A stretch of 64,000 nt of DNA from Paenibacillus sp. yr247 (GTDB lineage Bacteria > Bacillota > Bacilli > Paenibacillales > NBRC-103111), in NCBI RefSeq assembly GCF_900103825.1, contig NZ_FNIF01000001.1:744001-808000 (forward strand), read 5' to 3'. Under the pieces are notes generated by a model. The model had not been told where the DNA came from. It did no database searches and saw only the letters and a list, made by a program, of their open reading frames with translations. Numbering within the stretch: the stretch's first letter is position 1; each line of letters begins with the position of its first letter. Positions 45,982 to 54,017 of the stretch are shown here, piece after piece. Position numbers and translations under genes: made by a program.

Positions 45982-46746
45982 TTGGACGTTAAAGAGTGGT
46001 ACATGGAGTACAAGATTCACAAAAACCGTCCTGGTTTATTAGGAGATATTGCTTCCTTAATGGGGATGCTGGATATTAATATCGTGACTATTAACGGGGT
46101 AGAAGATCGTACACGAGGTATGCTGCTTCAAACAAATGATGAAGAAAAAATTGACTTAATGGGTAAAATGTTAAGAAAAGTAGATAATATTACTATTACC
46201 GCACTACGACCACCCAAACTGGTTGATATTTTGGCTGTTCGTCATGGTCGTTATATTGAGCGCGACTCCGATGATCGTAAAACATTCCGTTTTACTCGTG
46301 ATGAGTTGGGTTTACTAGTTGATTTCCTTGGGGAAATTTTCAAACGAGAAGGAAACCAGGTTGTTGGTCTTCGTGGCATGCCCCGTGTTGGTAAAACCGA
46401 GTCAATTATTGCAGGTAGTGTATGCGCGAATAAGCGTTGGACATTCGTCTCCTCGACATTACTCAGACAAACCGTGCGCAGTCAGCTGTCTGAAGATGAA
46501 ATGACACCCAATAATGTATATATTATTGATGGAATCGTCTCCACCATACGTTCAAATGAGAAGCATTACAGCCTTCTGCAGGATATTATGGGAATGCCTT
46601 CTACCAAGGTTATAGAGCATCCGGATATATTTATTCGAGAGTCTGAATACACATATAATCACTTTGATTATATTATTGAGCTTCGTAACAGCCCAGATGA
46701 AGAAATCAATTACGATTCATTTACTTATACGTCCGAACCTTTTTAA
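45982..46746 (+). CDS. ymfK: YmfK/DUF3388 protein with ACT-like and P-loop-like segments
   Basis: 254 residues. N-terminal ACT-like domain (EYKIHKNRPGLLGDIASLMG, INIVTINGVEDRTRGML, residues ~8-75) fused to a DUF3388 region containing a Walker A-like GMPRVGKT (132-139) and a later hydrophobic-Asp stretch NNVYIIDGIV. This suggests ligand-gated nucleotide binding, but no activity is established. TTG 45982 follows GAGGTGG by 5 nt and aligns with family N-termini; the frame extends upstream to 45940. Adjacent to rodZ as in B. subtilis. Confidence 0.85.
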   Translation: MDVKEWYMEYKIHKNRPGLLGDIASLMGMLDINIVTINGVEDRTRGMLLQTNDEEKIDLMGKMLRKVDNITITALRPPKLVDILAVRHGRYIERDSDDRKTFRFTRDELGLLVDFLGEIFKREGNQVVGLRGMPRVGKTESIIAGSVCANKRWTFVSSTLLRQTVRSQLSEDEMTPNNVYIIDGIVSTIRSNEKHYSLLQDIMGMPSTKVIEHPDIFIRESEYTYNHFDYIIELRNSPDEEINYDSFTYTSEPF

Positions 46747-46769
46747 TATATGAACCGTCATTATATAAT
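46741..46769 (+). promoter_or_regulatory. possible SigA promoter of rodZ
   Basis: Perfect TATAAT (46764-46769) 17 nt after a poor TTTTAA, overlapping the ymfK stop. Confidence 0.4.
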
Positions 46770-46795
46770 GAAGAATCCCGCGGGGAGGTGACCAT

Positions 46796-47680
46796 ATGTC
46801 TGATCTAGGAAATATATTACGTAAAACACGTCTGGAAAAAAAGATATCGCTTGATGATCTTCAAGAGGTTACGAAAATTCGTAAACGCTACCTAGAAGCG
46901 ATTGAGGAAGGGAACTACAAGGTACTGCCTGGAAGCTTCTACGTACGAGCTTTCATTAAAAGCTACGCAGAAGCGGTTGGACTTGATCCATCTGAAGTTC
47001 TGAATATGTACCAAACGACAAATCCCTCCCCAGCTGCAGAGAAGCCGGTTGTAGAAACGATTCGCAAAAACAGAACAAGCGTCCGCAATACGGAAAAATT
47101 GAGCCGTTGGGCTTCTAGTGTGATGTTTGTCTGTTTCATCCTGCTCATTTTCGGAATTGTGTATTATTACACATATAAGAACTATAAGGGAACGCCAGCG
47201 GATAAAAAGCCAGCTCAAACCCAATCTCCGAGAATAACAGATTCTACGAGTCCAGCTACTGGCACTAATCCGAGTACAACAACGAATGCATCCAGTGAAG
47301 GTAATGTGTCGCCTCTTTCGACCCCGACTCCGACGCCAGCACCTACGCCAACGCCAGCTGCGGTTCAAGTTAAGTTTAGCAGTAACGAGAAAGGTGTAGA
47401 TAACTACACGATAACCGGTACTTCCAATCTGAATATTCAGATGAAAATAACAGGTCCTTGTTGGATTCGTGTCGATGCTCTTACAGAAGACGGCGGCAAA
47501 GATATGCTCAGACAAAAACTTTACAAAACAGGTGATACCGATGCCTTCGATTTAACCAGTTCTGCCTATTTAAATGTAGGAGCAGCCAGCGCATTAGAGC
47601 TTACCGTGAATGGTACGGTAGTTCCTGTTGGTGATACACCAAACCCTAAGCGGGTACAGCTCAATTTGCAAAAAAACTAG
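46796..47680 (+). CDS. rodZ: RodZ-like membrane protein YmfM
   Basis: 294 residues. A cytoplasmic Xre/HTH_25 domain (LGNILRKTRLEKKISLDDLQ, KRYLEAIEEGNYKVLPGSFY) is followed by a single membrane helix (~103-125), a Ser/Thr/Pro-rich extracellular stretch with PTPTPAPTPTPA, and a C-terminal DUF4115 domain. RodZ links MreB to the elongasome and affects cell shape. ATG 46796 follows GGGGAGGTG. Terminator downstream. Confidence 0.93.
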   Translation: MSDLGNILRKTRLEKKISLDDLQEVTKIRKRYLEAIEEGNYKVLPGSFYVRAFIKSYAEAVGLDPSEVLNMYQTTNPSPAAEKPVVETIRKNRTSVRNTEKLSRWASSVMFVCFILLIFGIVYYYTYKNYKGTPADKKPAQTQSPRITDSTSPATGTNPSTTTNASSEGNVSPLSTPTPTPAPTPTPAAVQVKFSSNEKGVDNYTITGTSNLNIQMKITGPCWIRVDALTEDGGKDMLRQKLYKTGDTDAFDLTSSAYLNVGAASALELTVNGTVVPVGDTPNPKRVQLNLQKN

Positions 47681-47728
47681 CATTTTGACGGTTTCTGCGC
47701 TTTCCCGGGCAATGAATGAATTGATAAG

Positions 47729-47767
47729 ACATCCTTAGGCCGAGGGGCTGTGGGATGTTTCTTTTTT
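47729..47767 (+). terminator. intrinsic terminator after rodZ
   Basis: ACATCC-TTAGGCC-GAGG-GGCTGTG-GGATGT followed by TTCTTTTTTC. Confidence 0.8.
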
Positions 47768-47777
47768 CACGGCTTCT

Positions 47778-47786
47778 TGCTATAAT
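47778..47786 (+). promoter_or_regulatory. extended -10 promoter of yajQ
   Basis: TGC-TATAAT (47778-47786); the -35 region (TTTCTT) is poor. About 38 nt upstream of the start. Confidence 0.5.
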
Positions 47787-47823
47787 GCTATTGTAATTTG
47801 ATGGAAAGGATGTTTTGTCTAAG

Positions 47824-48315
47824 ATGAGTTCAGAATGCTCGTTTGATATTGTATCCAAGGTGGATATGCAGGAACTAAACAACGCCATTCAGCAGGCGGA
47901 AAAAGAGATACTTACCCGCTTTGATTTTAAAGGTAGCAAAAGCAGCATCAAATTGGATAAGGACCAGCTGGTTGTGACTTCGGATGATGAGTTTAAGCTA
48001 CAGAATGTCCTTGATATTATGCACGCCAAAATGACGAAGCGCGGTATTTCGATCAAGAATCTCGACTACAGTAAGGTAGAACCGGCTTCAGGTTCAACTG
48101 TAAGACAGAAAATTAGCATGAAACAAGGCGTAGATCAAGAGAATTCGAAAAAAATCAACATTTTAATTCGTGATTCCAAACTCAAGGTTAAGACACAAAT
48201 TCAAGGGGATCAAATTCGGGTAACCGGAAAGAGCCGAGATGATTTACAAGCAGTTATTGCTTTGCTGCGTAAGGCGGATATCCCTCTTGATTTACAATTT
48301 GTAAACTTAAAATAG
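47824..48315 (+). CDS. YajQ family nucleotide-binding protein
   Basis: 163 residues, as in homologues. Contains [20 protein letters not shown], the [11 protein letters not shown] segment and a C-terminal [21 protein letters not shown], all diagnostic of YajQ. Some members bind c-di-GMP or RNA; the role in Bacillota is unclear. ATG 47824 aligns with the family N-terminus although the AAGGA lies 13 nt away; TTG 47815 is an alternative with spacing 4. Confidence 0.92.
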   Translation: MSSECSFDIVSKVDMQELNNAIQQAEKEILTRFDFKGSKSSIKLDKDQLVVTSDDEFKLQNVLDIMHAKMTKRGISIKNLDYSKVEPASGSTVRQKISMKQGVDQENSKKINILIRDSKLKVKTQIQGDQIRVTGKSRDDLQAVIALLRKADIPLDLQFVNLK

Positions 48316-48341
48316 GCATACATACGATGTTCTTTTGAGAG

Positions 48342-48367
48342 AAGCCCCCTATATATAGGGGGTTTTT
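48342..48367 (+). terminator. intrinsic terminator after yajQ
   Basis: GCCCCCT-ATATAT-AGGGGGT followed by TTTT. Confidence 0.85.
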
Positions 48368-48372
48368 ACATT

Positions 48373-48401
48373 TTGACACCCTATAGGGCTTGTATTATAC
48401 T
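48373..48401 (+). promoter_or_regulatory. strong SigA promoter of rimO
   Basis: Perfect TTGACA (48373-48378), 17 nt, TATACT (48396-48401). Confidence 0.85.
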
Positions 48402-48443
48402 GGTAAGGAGTGTTTTTTAGGACTATTGGAGGTTGTTTCTTTC

Positions 48444-49772
48444 ATGACAGAAAAGGTTAAAGTAGTTACTCTCGGTTGCGAAAAGAATTTGGTCGATTCC
48501 GAGATTATGGCAGGATTAATACATGGTCGTGGCTTTCAACTTGTTGAGAACAAGGAAGATGCCACAGTCATTATCGTGAACACTTGCGGGTTCATTGATG
48601 CAGCAAAAGAAGAATCCGTGAATACAATCTTGGATATGGCTGAATTGAAACAAACAGCGAATCTCAAGGCGCTCATCGTCTCAGGTTGTCTAACACAACG
48701 CTATAAGAAGCAGTTGATGGACGAAATGCCTGAGATTGATGGAATCGTGGGTACCGGAGATTTCGATAAAATCAATCATATTGTTGATGAGGCGCTTCGA
48801 GGAAAGAGACCGGTCCTAGTAGGGAATCCGGTATTTAATTATGATGCGGATCTGCCTAGACTTATGACTACACCTCGGTATACAGCTTACGTGAAAATTG
48901 CAGAAGGTTGTGATAATGCCTGTACTTTCTGCAGTATTCCTATTATGCGAGGCAGCTTCAAGAGTAGAAGTATGGAATCCATAGTTGCAGAAGTCGCTAA
49001 CCTTGCTTCACAAGGTGTAAAAGAAATTAGTCTAATCGCTCAAGATTCTACGAATTATGGAACGGATCTTTACGATAGCTTTATGCTGCCTACATTGCTG
49101 AATAAAGTAAGCGAAGTGGAAGGCATTGAGTGGGTACGACTTCACTATGCATACCCTGGTTTCTTTAGTGATGAATTGATAGCTGTCATGGCATCGAATC
49201 CTAAGGTATGTAAGTACATCGATATGCCTCTTCAGCACAGCGAAGATTCCATCCTTAAGCGGATGCGTAGACCTGGTCGTCAGAAGGATACACGTGAACT
49301 GGTTCGTAAAATTCGCGAATCAATTCCGGATGTTGCCCTGCGCACATCACTCATTGTTGGTTTTCCAGGTGAAACCGAACAAGACTTCGAAAACTTGAAG
49401 CAATTTGTTCGCGACATCCAATTTGATCGTCTTGGTGTTTTTGCTTACTCCAAGGAAGATGATACACCAGCAGCGCGTCTGCCGGATCAAGTTCCTGATG
49501 ATGTAAAAGAATACCGCGCAAATGCGATTATGGAAATTCAACGTGAAATTTCGAACTTACGTGGCGGTCGTCGGATTGGGCAGGAAATTGACGTACTTAT
49601 CGAGAGATATGATGGCAGAAGTGATGTATATATTGGTCGTTCACAATTTGATGCTCCCGAAATTGATGGAGAAGTATTCGTTTCGAATGCGAAGTTGAAT
49701 ATTGGTGAACTTGCGAAAGTTCGCATTACCCACTCTTATGAGTTTGACTTATCTGGGGAGGTAATTGCATGA
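48444..49772 (+). CDS. rimO: ribosomal protein S12 methylthiotransferase
   Basis: 442 residues. MTTase N-terminal domain with three cluster Cys (TLGCEKNLVDSE, NTCGF, SGCL), radical SAM motif CDNACTFC (~156-163), and C-terminal TRAM domain. The N-terminal TLGCEKN and MPLQHSEDSILKRMRR with IPIMRG favour RimO over MiaB. It adds a methylthio group to S12 Asp88. ATG 48444 has TTGGAGG 11 nt upstream. B. subtilis lacks rimO here. Stop overlaps pgsA by 4 nt. Confidence 0.95.
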   Translation: MTEKVKVVTLGCEKNLVDSEIMAGLIHGRGFQLVENKEDATVIIVNTCGFIDAAKEESVNTILDMAELKQTANLKALIVSGCLTQRYKKQLMDEMPEIDGIVGTGDFDKINHIVDEALRGKRPVLVGNPVFNYDADLPRLMTTPRYTAYVKIAEGCDNACTFCSIPIMRGSFKSRSMESIVAEVANLASQGVKEISLIAQDSTNYGTDLYDSFMLPTLLNKVSEVEGIEWVRLHYAYPGFFSDELIAVMASNPKVCKYIDMPLQHSEDSILKRMRRPGRQKDTRELVRKIRESIPDVALRTSLIVGFPGETEQDFENLKQFVRDIQFDRLGVFAYSKEDDTPAARLPDQVPDDVKEYRANAIMEIQREISNLRGGRRIGQEIDVLIERYDGRSDVYIGRSQFDAPEIDGEVFVSNAKLNIGELAKVRITHSYEFDLSGEVIA

Positions 49773-50356
49773 ACCTAGCCAACCGCATCACCGTGGCGAG
49801 GATTTTATTAGTACCTATCATCATGTTTTTTCTATTGATTAAGGTGAAATTTCCTCATATACGGATCGAGGAATTTAGCATTACGTACAATCAAATTATT
49901 GCTGCTTTAATTTTCATTATTGCTGCGAGTACAGACAGTTTAGATGGTTATATTGCCAGAAAACGAAATCTTGTAACCAACTTGGGCAAGCTGCTTGATC
50001 CATTAGCGGATAAGCTGCTTGTTACTGCTGTGCTCGTTTCTTTAGTTGAAATGAATAAAGTAGATGCTTGGATTGTCATAGTTATCATCAGTAGGGAGTG
50101 GGCAGTCACAGGACTTCGCCAAATTGCTCTATTAGAAGGTACAGTGATGGCGGCTAGCAAATGGGGAAAGGCGAAGACGGCAGCTCAGATTACAGCCATC
50201 ATTGCGTTACTTATCAATAATTTTCCTTTTACGTTTCTGCATTTCCCCTTTGATGTAATAGCTAGTTGGATAGCAGCAATTATTACTGTGTACTCGGGTG
50301 TAGAGTATTTTGTAAAGAATAAGCATGTCATAGATTTTTCAGAAAAGACACAATAG
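49769..50356 (+). CDS. pgsA: CDP-diacylglycerol-glycerol-3-phosphate 3-phosphatidyltransferase
   Basis: 195 residues, four to five membrane helices. CDP-alcohol phosphotransferase motif DG(x)2AR(x)8G(x)3D(x)3D reads DSLDGYIARKRNLV, then LGKLLDPLADK. It makes phosphatidylglycerol phosphate from the CDP-DAG produced by CdsA. ATGA overlap with rimO. Order rodZ..pgsA-cinA-recA is conserved. Confidence 0.96.
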   Translation: MNLANRITVARILLVPIIMFFLLIKVKFPHIRIEEFSITYNQIIAALIFIIAASTDSLDGYIARKRNLVTNLGKLLDPLADKLLVTAVLVSLVEMNKVDAWIVIVIISREWAVTGLRQIALLEGTVMAASKWGKAKTAAQITAIIALLINNFPFTFLHFPFDVIASWIAAIITVYSGVEYFVKNKHVIDFSEKTQ

Positions 50357-50397
50357 GGCAACCTATTGGTTTTTTCTATTTAAGGAGGAGACTCGGA

Positions 50398-51648
50398 ATG
50401 AAAGCTGAAATTGTCGCTATTGGAACTGAACTCTTACTTGGCCAAATTGTAAATACGAATGCTCAATTTCTTTCGAGGGAATGCGCTGCGCTTGGTATAG
50501 ACATCTATTTCCAAACTGTTGTTGGTGATAATGAACAAAGATTGCTAGACACCTTCAAATTAGCTGCTTCAAGGGCTGACGTTGTCATTTGTACTGGGGG
50601 ACTTGGACCTACACAAGATGATTTGACGAAGGACGTGCTTGCTGCGTTTGTAGGCCGTGAGTTGATTTTACATGAGACTTCCATGAATGCTATTACGGAA
50701 ATGTTCCAAACACGCGGGATCCATATGGTGGAAAGCAACAGACGCCAGGCACTGATGATTGAAGGAAGTGATCCTCTACATAACGAAACAGGTCTTGCTG
50801 TTGGTGTTGCATTTACATTTGAAGGGACTCATTTCATTCTTCTGCCAGGTCCTCCTAAAGAAATGAAGCCAATGTTCTCCCAATATGCGGTTCCTTGGCT
50901 GTGTGCTGTGATGGCTGATGAAATCCCGCTTTATTCCAAAATGCTTAAATTTGCTGGTATAGGTGAATCTAATTTAGAGCATCAATTACTTGATCTTATT
51001 CAAGCTCAAACAGACCCAACAATAGCTCCTTATGCCAAAGAAGGTGAAGTGACGATTCGCTTAACGACTCGTGCACACACAATCGCAGAAGGAGAACGGA
51101 AACTACTTACGACTGAACAAGAGATTAGAAATCGATTAGGAGAGCATATCTATGCGGATCAAGACGTTCCAATCGAAACGATTATGCTTCAGTTGCTCGG
51201 AGAGAAACAGCTGACACTTACTGTGGCTGAAAGTTGTACGGGCGGCTTGTTAAGTGACATGATTACCGCCATACCGGGGAGTTCTAAGTCATTTCTAGGG
51301 GGTATCATCTGTTATTCTAATGCACTGAAGCATAAGCTTCTTGGTGTTCCTATGGAAGTGCTGGAAGGTGAGGGCTCCCCAGGTGCTGTTAGCAGCGAGA
51401 CAGCGACTCTTTTAGCCGAAAACTTGATAACTACGACCGGAAGTGACTTTGGCATTTCGGTCACGGGCGTAGCCGGTCCAAGCTCGTCTGAGGGCAAGCC
51501 GGTAGGACTTGTTTATATAGGTTTTGCTCAAAAGAATATGGCAACAAAAGTTATTACTTTACAGCTTTCCGGAAATCGGGAGTCGATCAAACACAGAGCA
51601 GCCAAAAGTGCTCTCTATCATTTATGGAAACGGTTGAAAGATAGCTAG
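50398..51648 (+). CDS. cinA: competence/damage-inducible protein CinA
   Basis: 416 residues. N-terminal MoaB/MogA-like domain (EIVAIGTELLLGQIVNTN, CTGGLGPTQDDLTKD) with COG1058 ADP-ribose pyrophosphatase-type fold, and C-terminal CinA domain (VAESCTGGLLSDMITAIPGS, GVAGPSSSEGKPVG) with NMN deamidase signature. Likely NAD salvage/repair; in competent bacteria it travels with RecA. GGAGGAG precedes ATG 50398. A terminator separates it from recA. Confidence 0.95.
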   Translation: MKAEIVAIGTELLLGQIVNTNAQFLSRECAALGIDIYFQTVVGDNEQRLLDTFKLAASRADVVICTGGLGPTQDDLTKDVLAAFVGRELILHETSMNAITEMFQTRGIHMVESNRRQALMIEGSDPLHNETGLAVGVAFTFEGTHFILLPGPPKEMKPMFSQYAVPWLCAVMADEIPLYSKMLKFAGIGESNLEHQLLDLIQAQTDPTIAPYAKEGEVTIRLTTRAHTIAEGERKLLTTEQEIRNRLGEHIYADQDVPIETIMLQLLGEKQLTLTVAESCTGGLLSDMITAIPGSSKSFLGGIICYSNALKHKLLGVPMEVLEGEGSPGAVSSETATLLAENLITTTGSDFGISVTGVAGPSSSEGKPVGLVYIGFAQKNMATKVITLQLSGNRESIKHRAAKSALYHLWKRLKDS

Positions 51649-51682
51649 AGTTCGCTTATAATAGAGTAAGTGTTAACGGAAG

Positions 51683-51719
51683 AACCGTAGCAAAGCGATA
51701 ACTTTGTTGCGGTTTTTTG
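51683..51719 (+). terminator. intrinsic terminator between cinA and recA
   Basis: AACCGTAGCAAAG-CGATAA-CTTTGTTGCGGTT followed by TTTTG. Confidence 0.85.
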
Positions 51720-51736
51720 TTTGCTCGCTAAAAAGT

Positions 51737-51750
51737 CGAATGTATGTTCG
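51737..51750 (+). promoter_or_regulatory. LexA (DinR) operator of recA
   Basis: CGAATGTATGTTCG matches the Bacillota SOS box CGAACRNRYGTTCG at all but one position and lies just upstream of the recA -35. Confidence 0.85.
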
Positions 51751-51759
51751 AAAAAATAC

Positions 51760-51788
51760 TTGGCAAACACCCTAAAACAAGTTATCAT
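51760..51788 (+). promoter_or_regulatory. SigA promoter of recA
   Basis: TTGGCA (51760-51765), 17 nt, TATCAT (51783-51788), adjacent to the LexA box. Confidence 0.65.
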
Positions 51789-51819
51789 ATACCTATAATG
51801 ATAGAAGGAAGTGGTTGTT

Positions 51820-52863
51820 TTGTCAGATCGTCGCGCCGCACTAGATAATGCATTGCGTCAAATTGAGAAACAGTTCGGAAAAGGCTCCATCATGAAGCTT
51901 GGAGAATCTACACATATGCAAGTTGAAACCATTTCAACGGGAGCGCTTGCACTTGATATTGCGCTAGGCATAGGCGGGTTTCCCCGTGGAAGAATAATTG
52001 AAGTATACGGACCTGAGTCTTCCGGTAAAACAACGGTAGCTTTACATGCTATCGCAGAAGTACAAAAGATTGGTGGGCAAGCTGCTTTTATCGATGCGGA
52101 GCACGCATTGGATCCTTCTTATGCAAGCAAGCTCGGCATTAATATCGATGAGCTGTTACTTTCCCAGCCTGATACAGGTGAGCAAGCATTAGAGATCGCA
52201 GAAGCGCTCGTGCGAAGCGGTGCTGTAGATATAATTGTTATCGACTCTGTAGCTGCATTAGTGCCTAAAGCAGAGATTGAAGGCGAGATGGGGGATTCCC
52301 ACGTAGGTCTGCAAGCTCGTTTAATGTCGCAAGCACTTCGTAAGCTGTCTGGTGCAATCAACAAGTCCAAAGTTATTGCGATTTTCATTAACCAATTACG
52401 TGAGAAAGTCGGCGTAATGTTCGGAAACCCAGAGACAACTCCTGGTGGCCGTGCGCTTAAGTTCTACTCATCCGTTCGACTAGATGTTCGTCGTGTGGAG
52501 ACAATCAAACAAGGTAATGATATGGTTGGTAACCGTACGAGAATTAAAGTCGTTAAGAATAAAGTAGCTCCTCCGTTCAAACAAGCGGAAGTGGATATCA
52601 TGTACGGCGAAGGAATTTCACGCGAAGGCAGTATTATTGATATCGGTACAGAGATGGATATCGTTAATAAAAGCGGGGCTTGGTATTCGTATGAAGGTGA
52701 GCGACTAGGTCAAGGTCGTGAGAATGCGAAGCAGTTTTTGAAAGATAACAAAGCGATTTCAGAAACGATTGAATTAAGAATTCGTGAGAACAGCAATTTA
52801 ATTAAAGCAGTCGGACTTAACGTTGACGAAGATGACGATGAATTAGAAACAGCTTTCGAATAA
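51820..52863 (+). CDS. recA: recombinase RecA
   Basis: 347 residues. Homologous recombination and SOS co-protease. Contains [16 protein letters not shown], Walker [10 protein letters not shown] (~64-72), DAEHALDP, Walker [14 protein letters not shown]2 loop region [20 protein letters not shown], and an acidic C-terminus ([11 protein letters not shown]). TTG 51820 (AAGGA 10 nt upstream) gives the family N-terminus [12 protein letters not shown] 51811 is too close to the RBS. SOS control is visible in the LexA box. Confidence 0.98.
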   Translation: MSDRRAALDNALRQIEKQFGKGSIMKLGESTHMQVETISTGALALDIALGIGGFPRGRIIEVYGPESSGKTTVALHAIAEVQKIGGQAAFIDAEHALDPSYASKLGINIDELLLSQPDTGEQALEIAEALVRSGAVDIIVIDSVAALVPKAEIEGEMGDSHVGLQARLMSQALRKLSGAINKSKVIAIFINQLREKVGVMFGNPETTPGGRALKFYSSVRLDVRRVETIKQGNDMVGNRTRIKVVKNKVAPPFKQAEVDIMYGEGISREGSIIDIGTEMDIVNKSGAWYSYEGERLGQGRENAKQFLKDNKAISETIELRIRENSNLIKAVGLNVDEDDDELETAFE

Positions 52864-52886
52864 GGTTTAAATAATTCATATATGAG

Positions 52887-52919
52887 AGCACCTTAAACCT
52901 TGAGTTAAGGTGCTTTTGT
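52887..52919 (+). terminator. intrinsic terminator after recA
   Basis: AGCACCTTAA and TTAAGGTGCT pair perfectly around ACCTTGAG, then TTTGTT. Confidence 0.9.
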
Positions 52920-52939
52920 TATTGAGGAGCTGGTGAGAT

Positions 52940-53629
52940 TTGAATAATGAAAAGCAAGAGATGTCTATCATCACTCTGGTAGAGAAACAGAAACGCGGGA
53001 AGCATCGTTATAATATATTTCTCAATGAAGAGTACGCATTCTCTGTTCATGAAGACATTTTAATTAAGCATCGCTTAATCAAAGGGGAGTACGTGAATCC
53101 TCAAGAAATAGAAAGTATTACGCTAGATGAAGAACAGAATAGTGCTTATATAAAGGCTGTACGAATCATTGGCCGCCGAACTCATTCTACTAGTGAACTA
53201 AAACGTAAGCTCAAAGAACAAGGCTATGAACTTCCTATTATTGAATGGGTTTGCGAAAGGTTAGCCCAGCAAAAGTATCTCAATGATGAAGAATTTGCCA
53301 AGATGTGGACGGACAATCGTATCATTTCTCAGCGCAAAGGTCGTAATCTTGTACGCCAAGAACTCCAACAAAAAGGTATCGATAAAGAATTGGTAAAAAA
53401 TGCGATGGAGACAATCAATCCCGAAGATGAGTATACTGGGGCAATGAAGTTAGCTCAAACGAAATGGAAGCAAACATCAGGCAAAACGTTTGAACGTAAA
53501 AGAAAGACGGCAGCTTTTCTAATGCGGAGAGGGTATACAGGGGTGGTCGTTAGCAAGGTTCTGGGGCAATTAAGCAGTGAATCAAGTGAAGAGGAATTTG
53601 AAATCTCTGATGATTCATTCGATTATTAA
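52940..53629 (+). CDS. recX: regulatory protein RecX
   Basis: 229 residues. Three-helix repeats typical of RecX: IKAVRIIGRRTHSTSELKRK, VCERLAQQKYLNDEEFAKMW, RNLVRQELQQKGIDKELV and a final KTAAFLMRRGYTGVVVSKVL. It modulates RecA filaments. TTG 52940 is used; GGAG lies about 12 nt upstream and ATG 52961 is an alternative. Separated from recA by a terminator, so expressed by read-through or its own weak promoter. The stop lies inside a striking dyad. Confidence 0.93.
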   Translation: MNNEKQEMSIITLVEKQKRGKHRYNIFLNEEYAFSVHEDILIKHRLIKGEYVNPQEIESITLDEEQNSAYIKAVRIIGRRTHSTSELKRKLKEQGYELPIIEWVCERLAQQKYLNDEEFAKMWTDNRIISQRKGRNLVRQELQQKGIDKELVKNAMETINPEDEYTGAMKLAQTKWKQTSGKTFERKRKTAAFLMRRGYTGVVVSKVLGQLSSESSEEEFEISDDSFDY

Positions 53630-53668
53630 TGTCATTAACTATATTGTTTAATTGATTAATGACATTAA
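53626..53668 (+). repeat. pair of identical perfect dyads (13 bp) overlapping recX stop
   Basis: TTAATGTCATTAA (53626-53638) and TTAATGACATTAA (53656-53668). Each is a perfect 6-1-6 palindrome, and the two are inverted copies, centres exactly 30 bp apart. They can form one 13-bp hairpin in RNA or two operator sites on one helix face. Confidence 0.7.
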
Positions 53669-53732
53669 GTATTTGGCGAGCTTTTAAAATACAATAACGA
53701 TCTTCTCTTGGACTATCGCTTGACAAGCTTCT

Positions 53733-53762
53733 TTGACAAAAGATAAAATAACAGTGTATATT
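53733..53762 (+). promoter_or_regulatory. SigA promoter of rny
   Basis: TTGACA (53733-53738), 18 nt, TATATT (53757-53762). A second TTGACA at 53720-53725 with TAAAAT at 53744 may form an overlapping promoter. Confidence 0.7.
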
Positions 53763-54017
53763 TTCATAATGTATTCAAAATCATACTTATTTCTTTGATT
53801 TTGAGAGGACAGATGTAGAAACCGCCAATTTTTACTCTGTTGATTATGGATTATTAGCACTATAGTGCCTCTAACGCACTGTGCGCATTCATTTAAAAGC
53901 CATACTCTTTTTCTACTTAGGGTATGTATGACTAGTCAAACAATTAAAAATCGGATTAAAAAACCGAACGGAATCCCAGGCTAACACCTTGGAGAAACCA
54001 ACGAGGAGGTGAACAAG
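53763..54017 (+). ncRNA. long structured 5' leader of rny, class unknown
   Basis: About 255 nt with no open frame of note. Visible dyads: AAAATCA/TGATTTT (53777-53804), perfect palindrome GCACTATAGTGC (53857-53868), CGCAC-T-GTGCG (53875-53885), CATAC/GTATG (~53902-53928), and CCAGG-CTAACA-CCTTGG just before the RBS. It does not match a riboswitch class that I can identify. Confidence 0.45.

Noticed and set aside
46892-47515. 207-codon minus-strand open frame opposite rodZ
   Set aside because: Composition (Arg/Cys/Trp-rich) reflects antisense of the Thr/Pro-rich linker; no RBS or homology visible.
53940-54000. Resemblance of the end of the rny leader (CCGAAC, then CAGGCTAAC) to the 3' part of the ydaO/yuaA c-di-AMP riboswitch
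   Set aside because: The required 5' helices and conserved GGGGGA-type segment are not present; similarity is too short.
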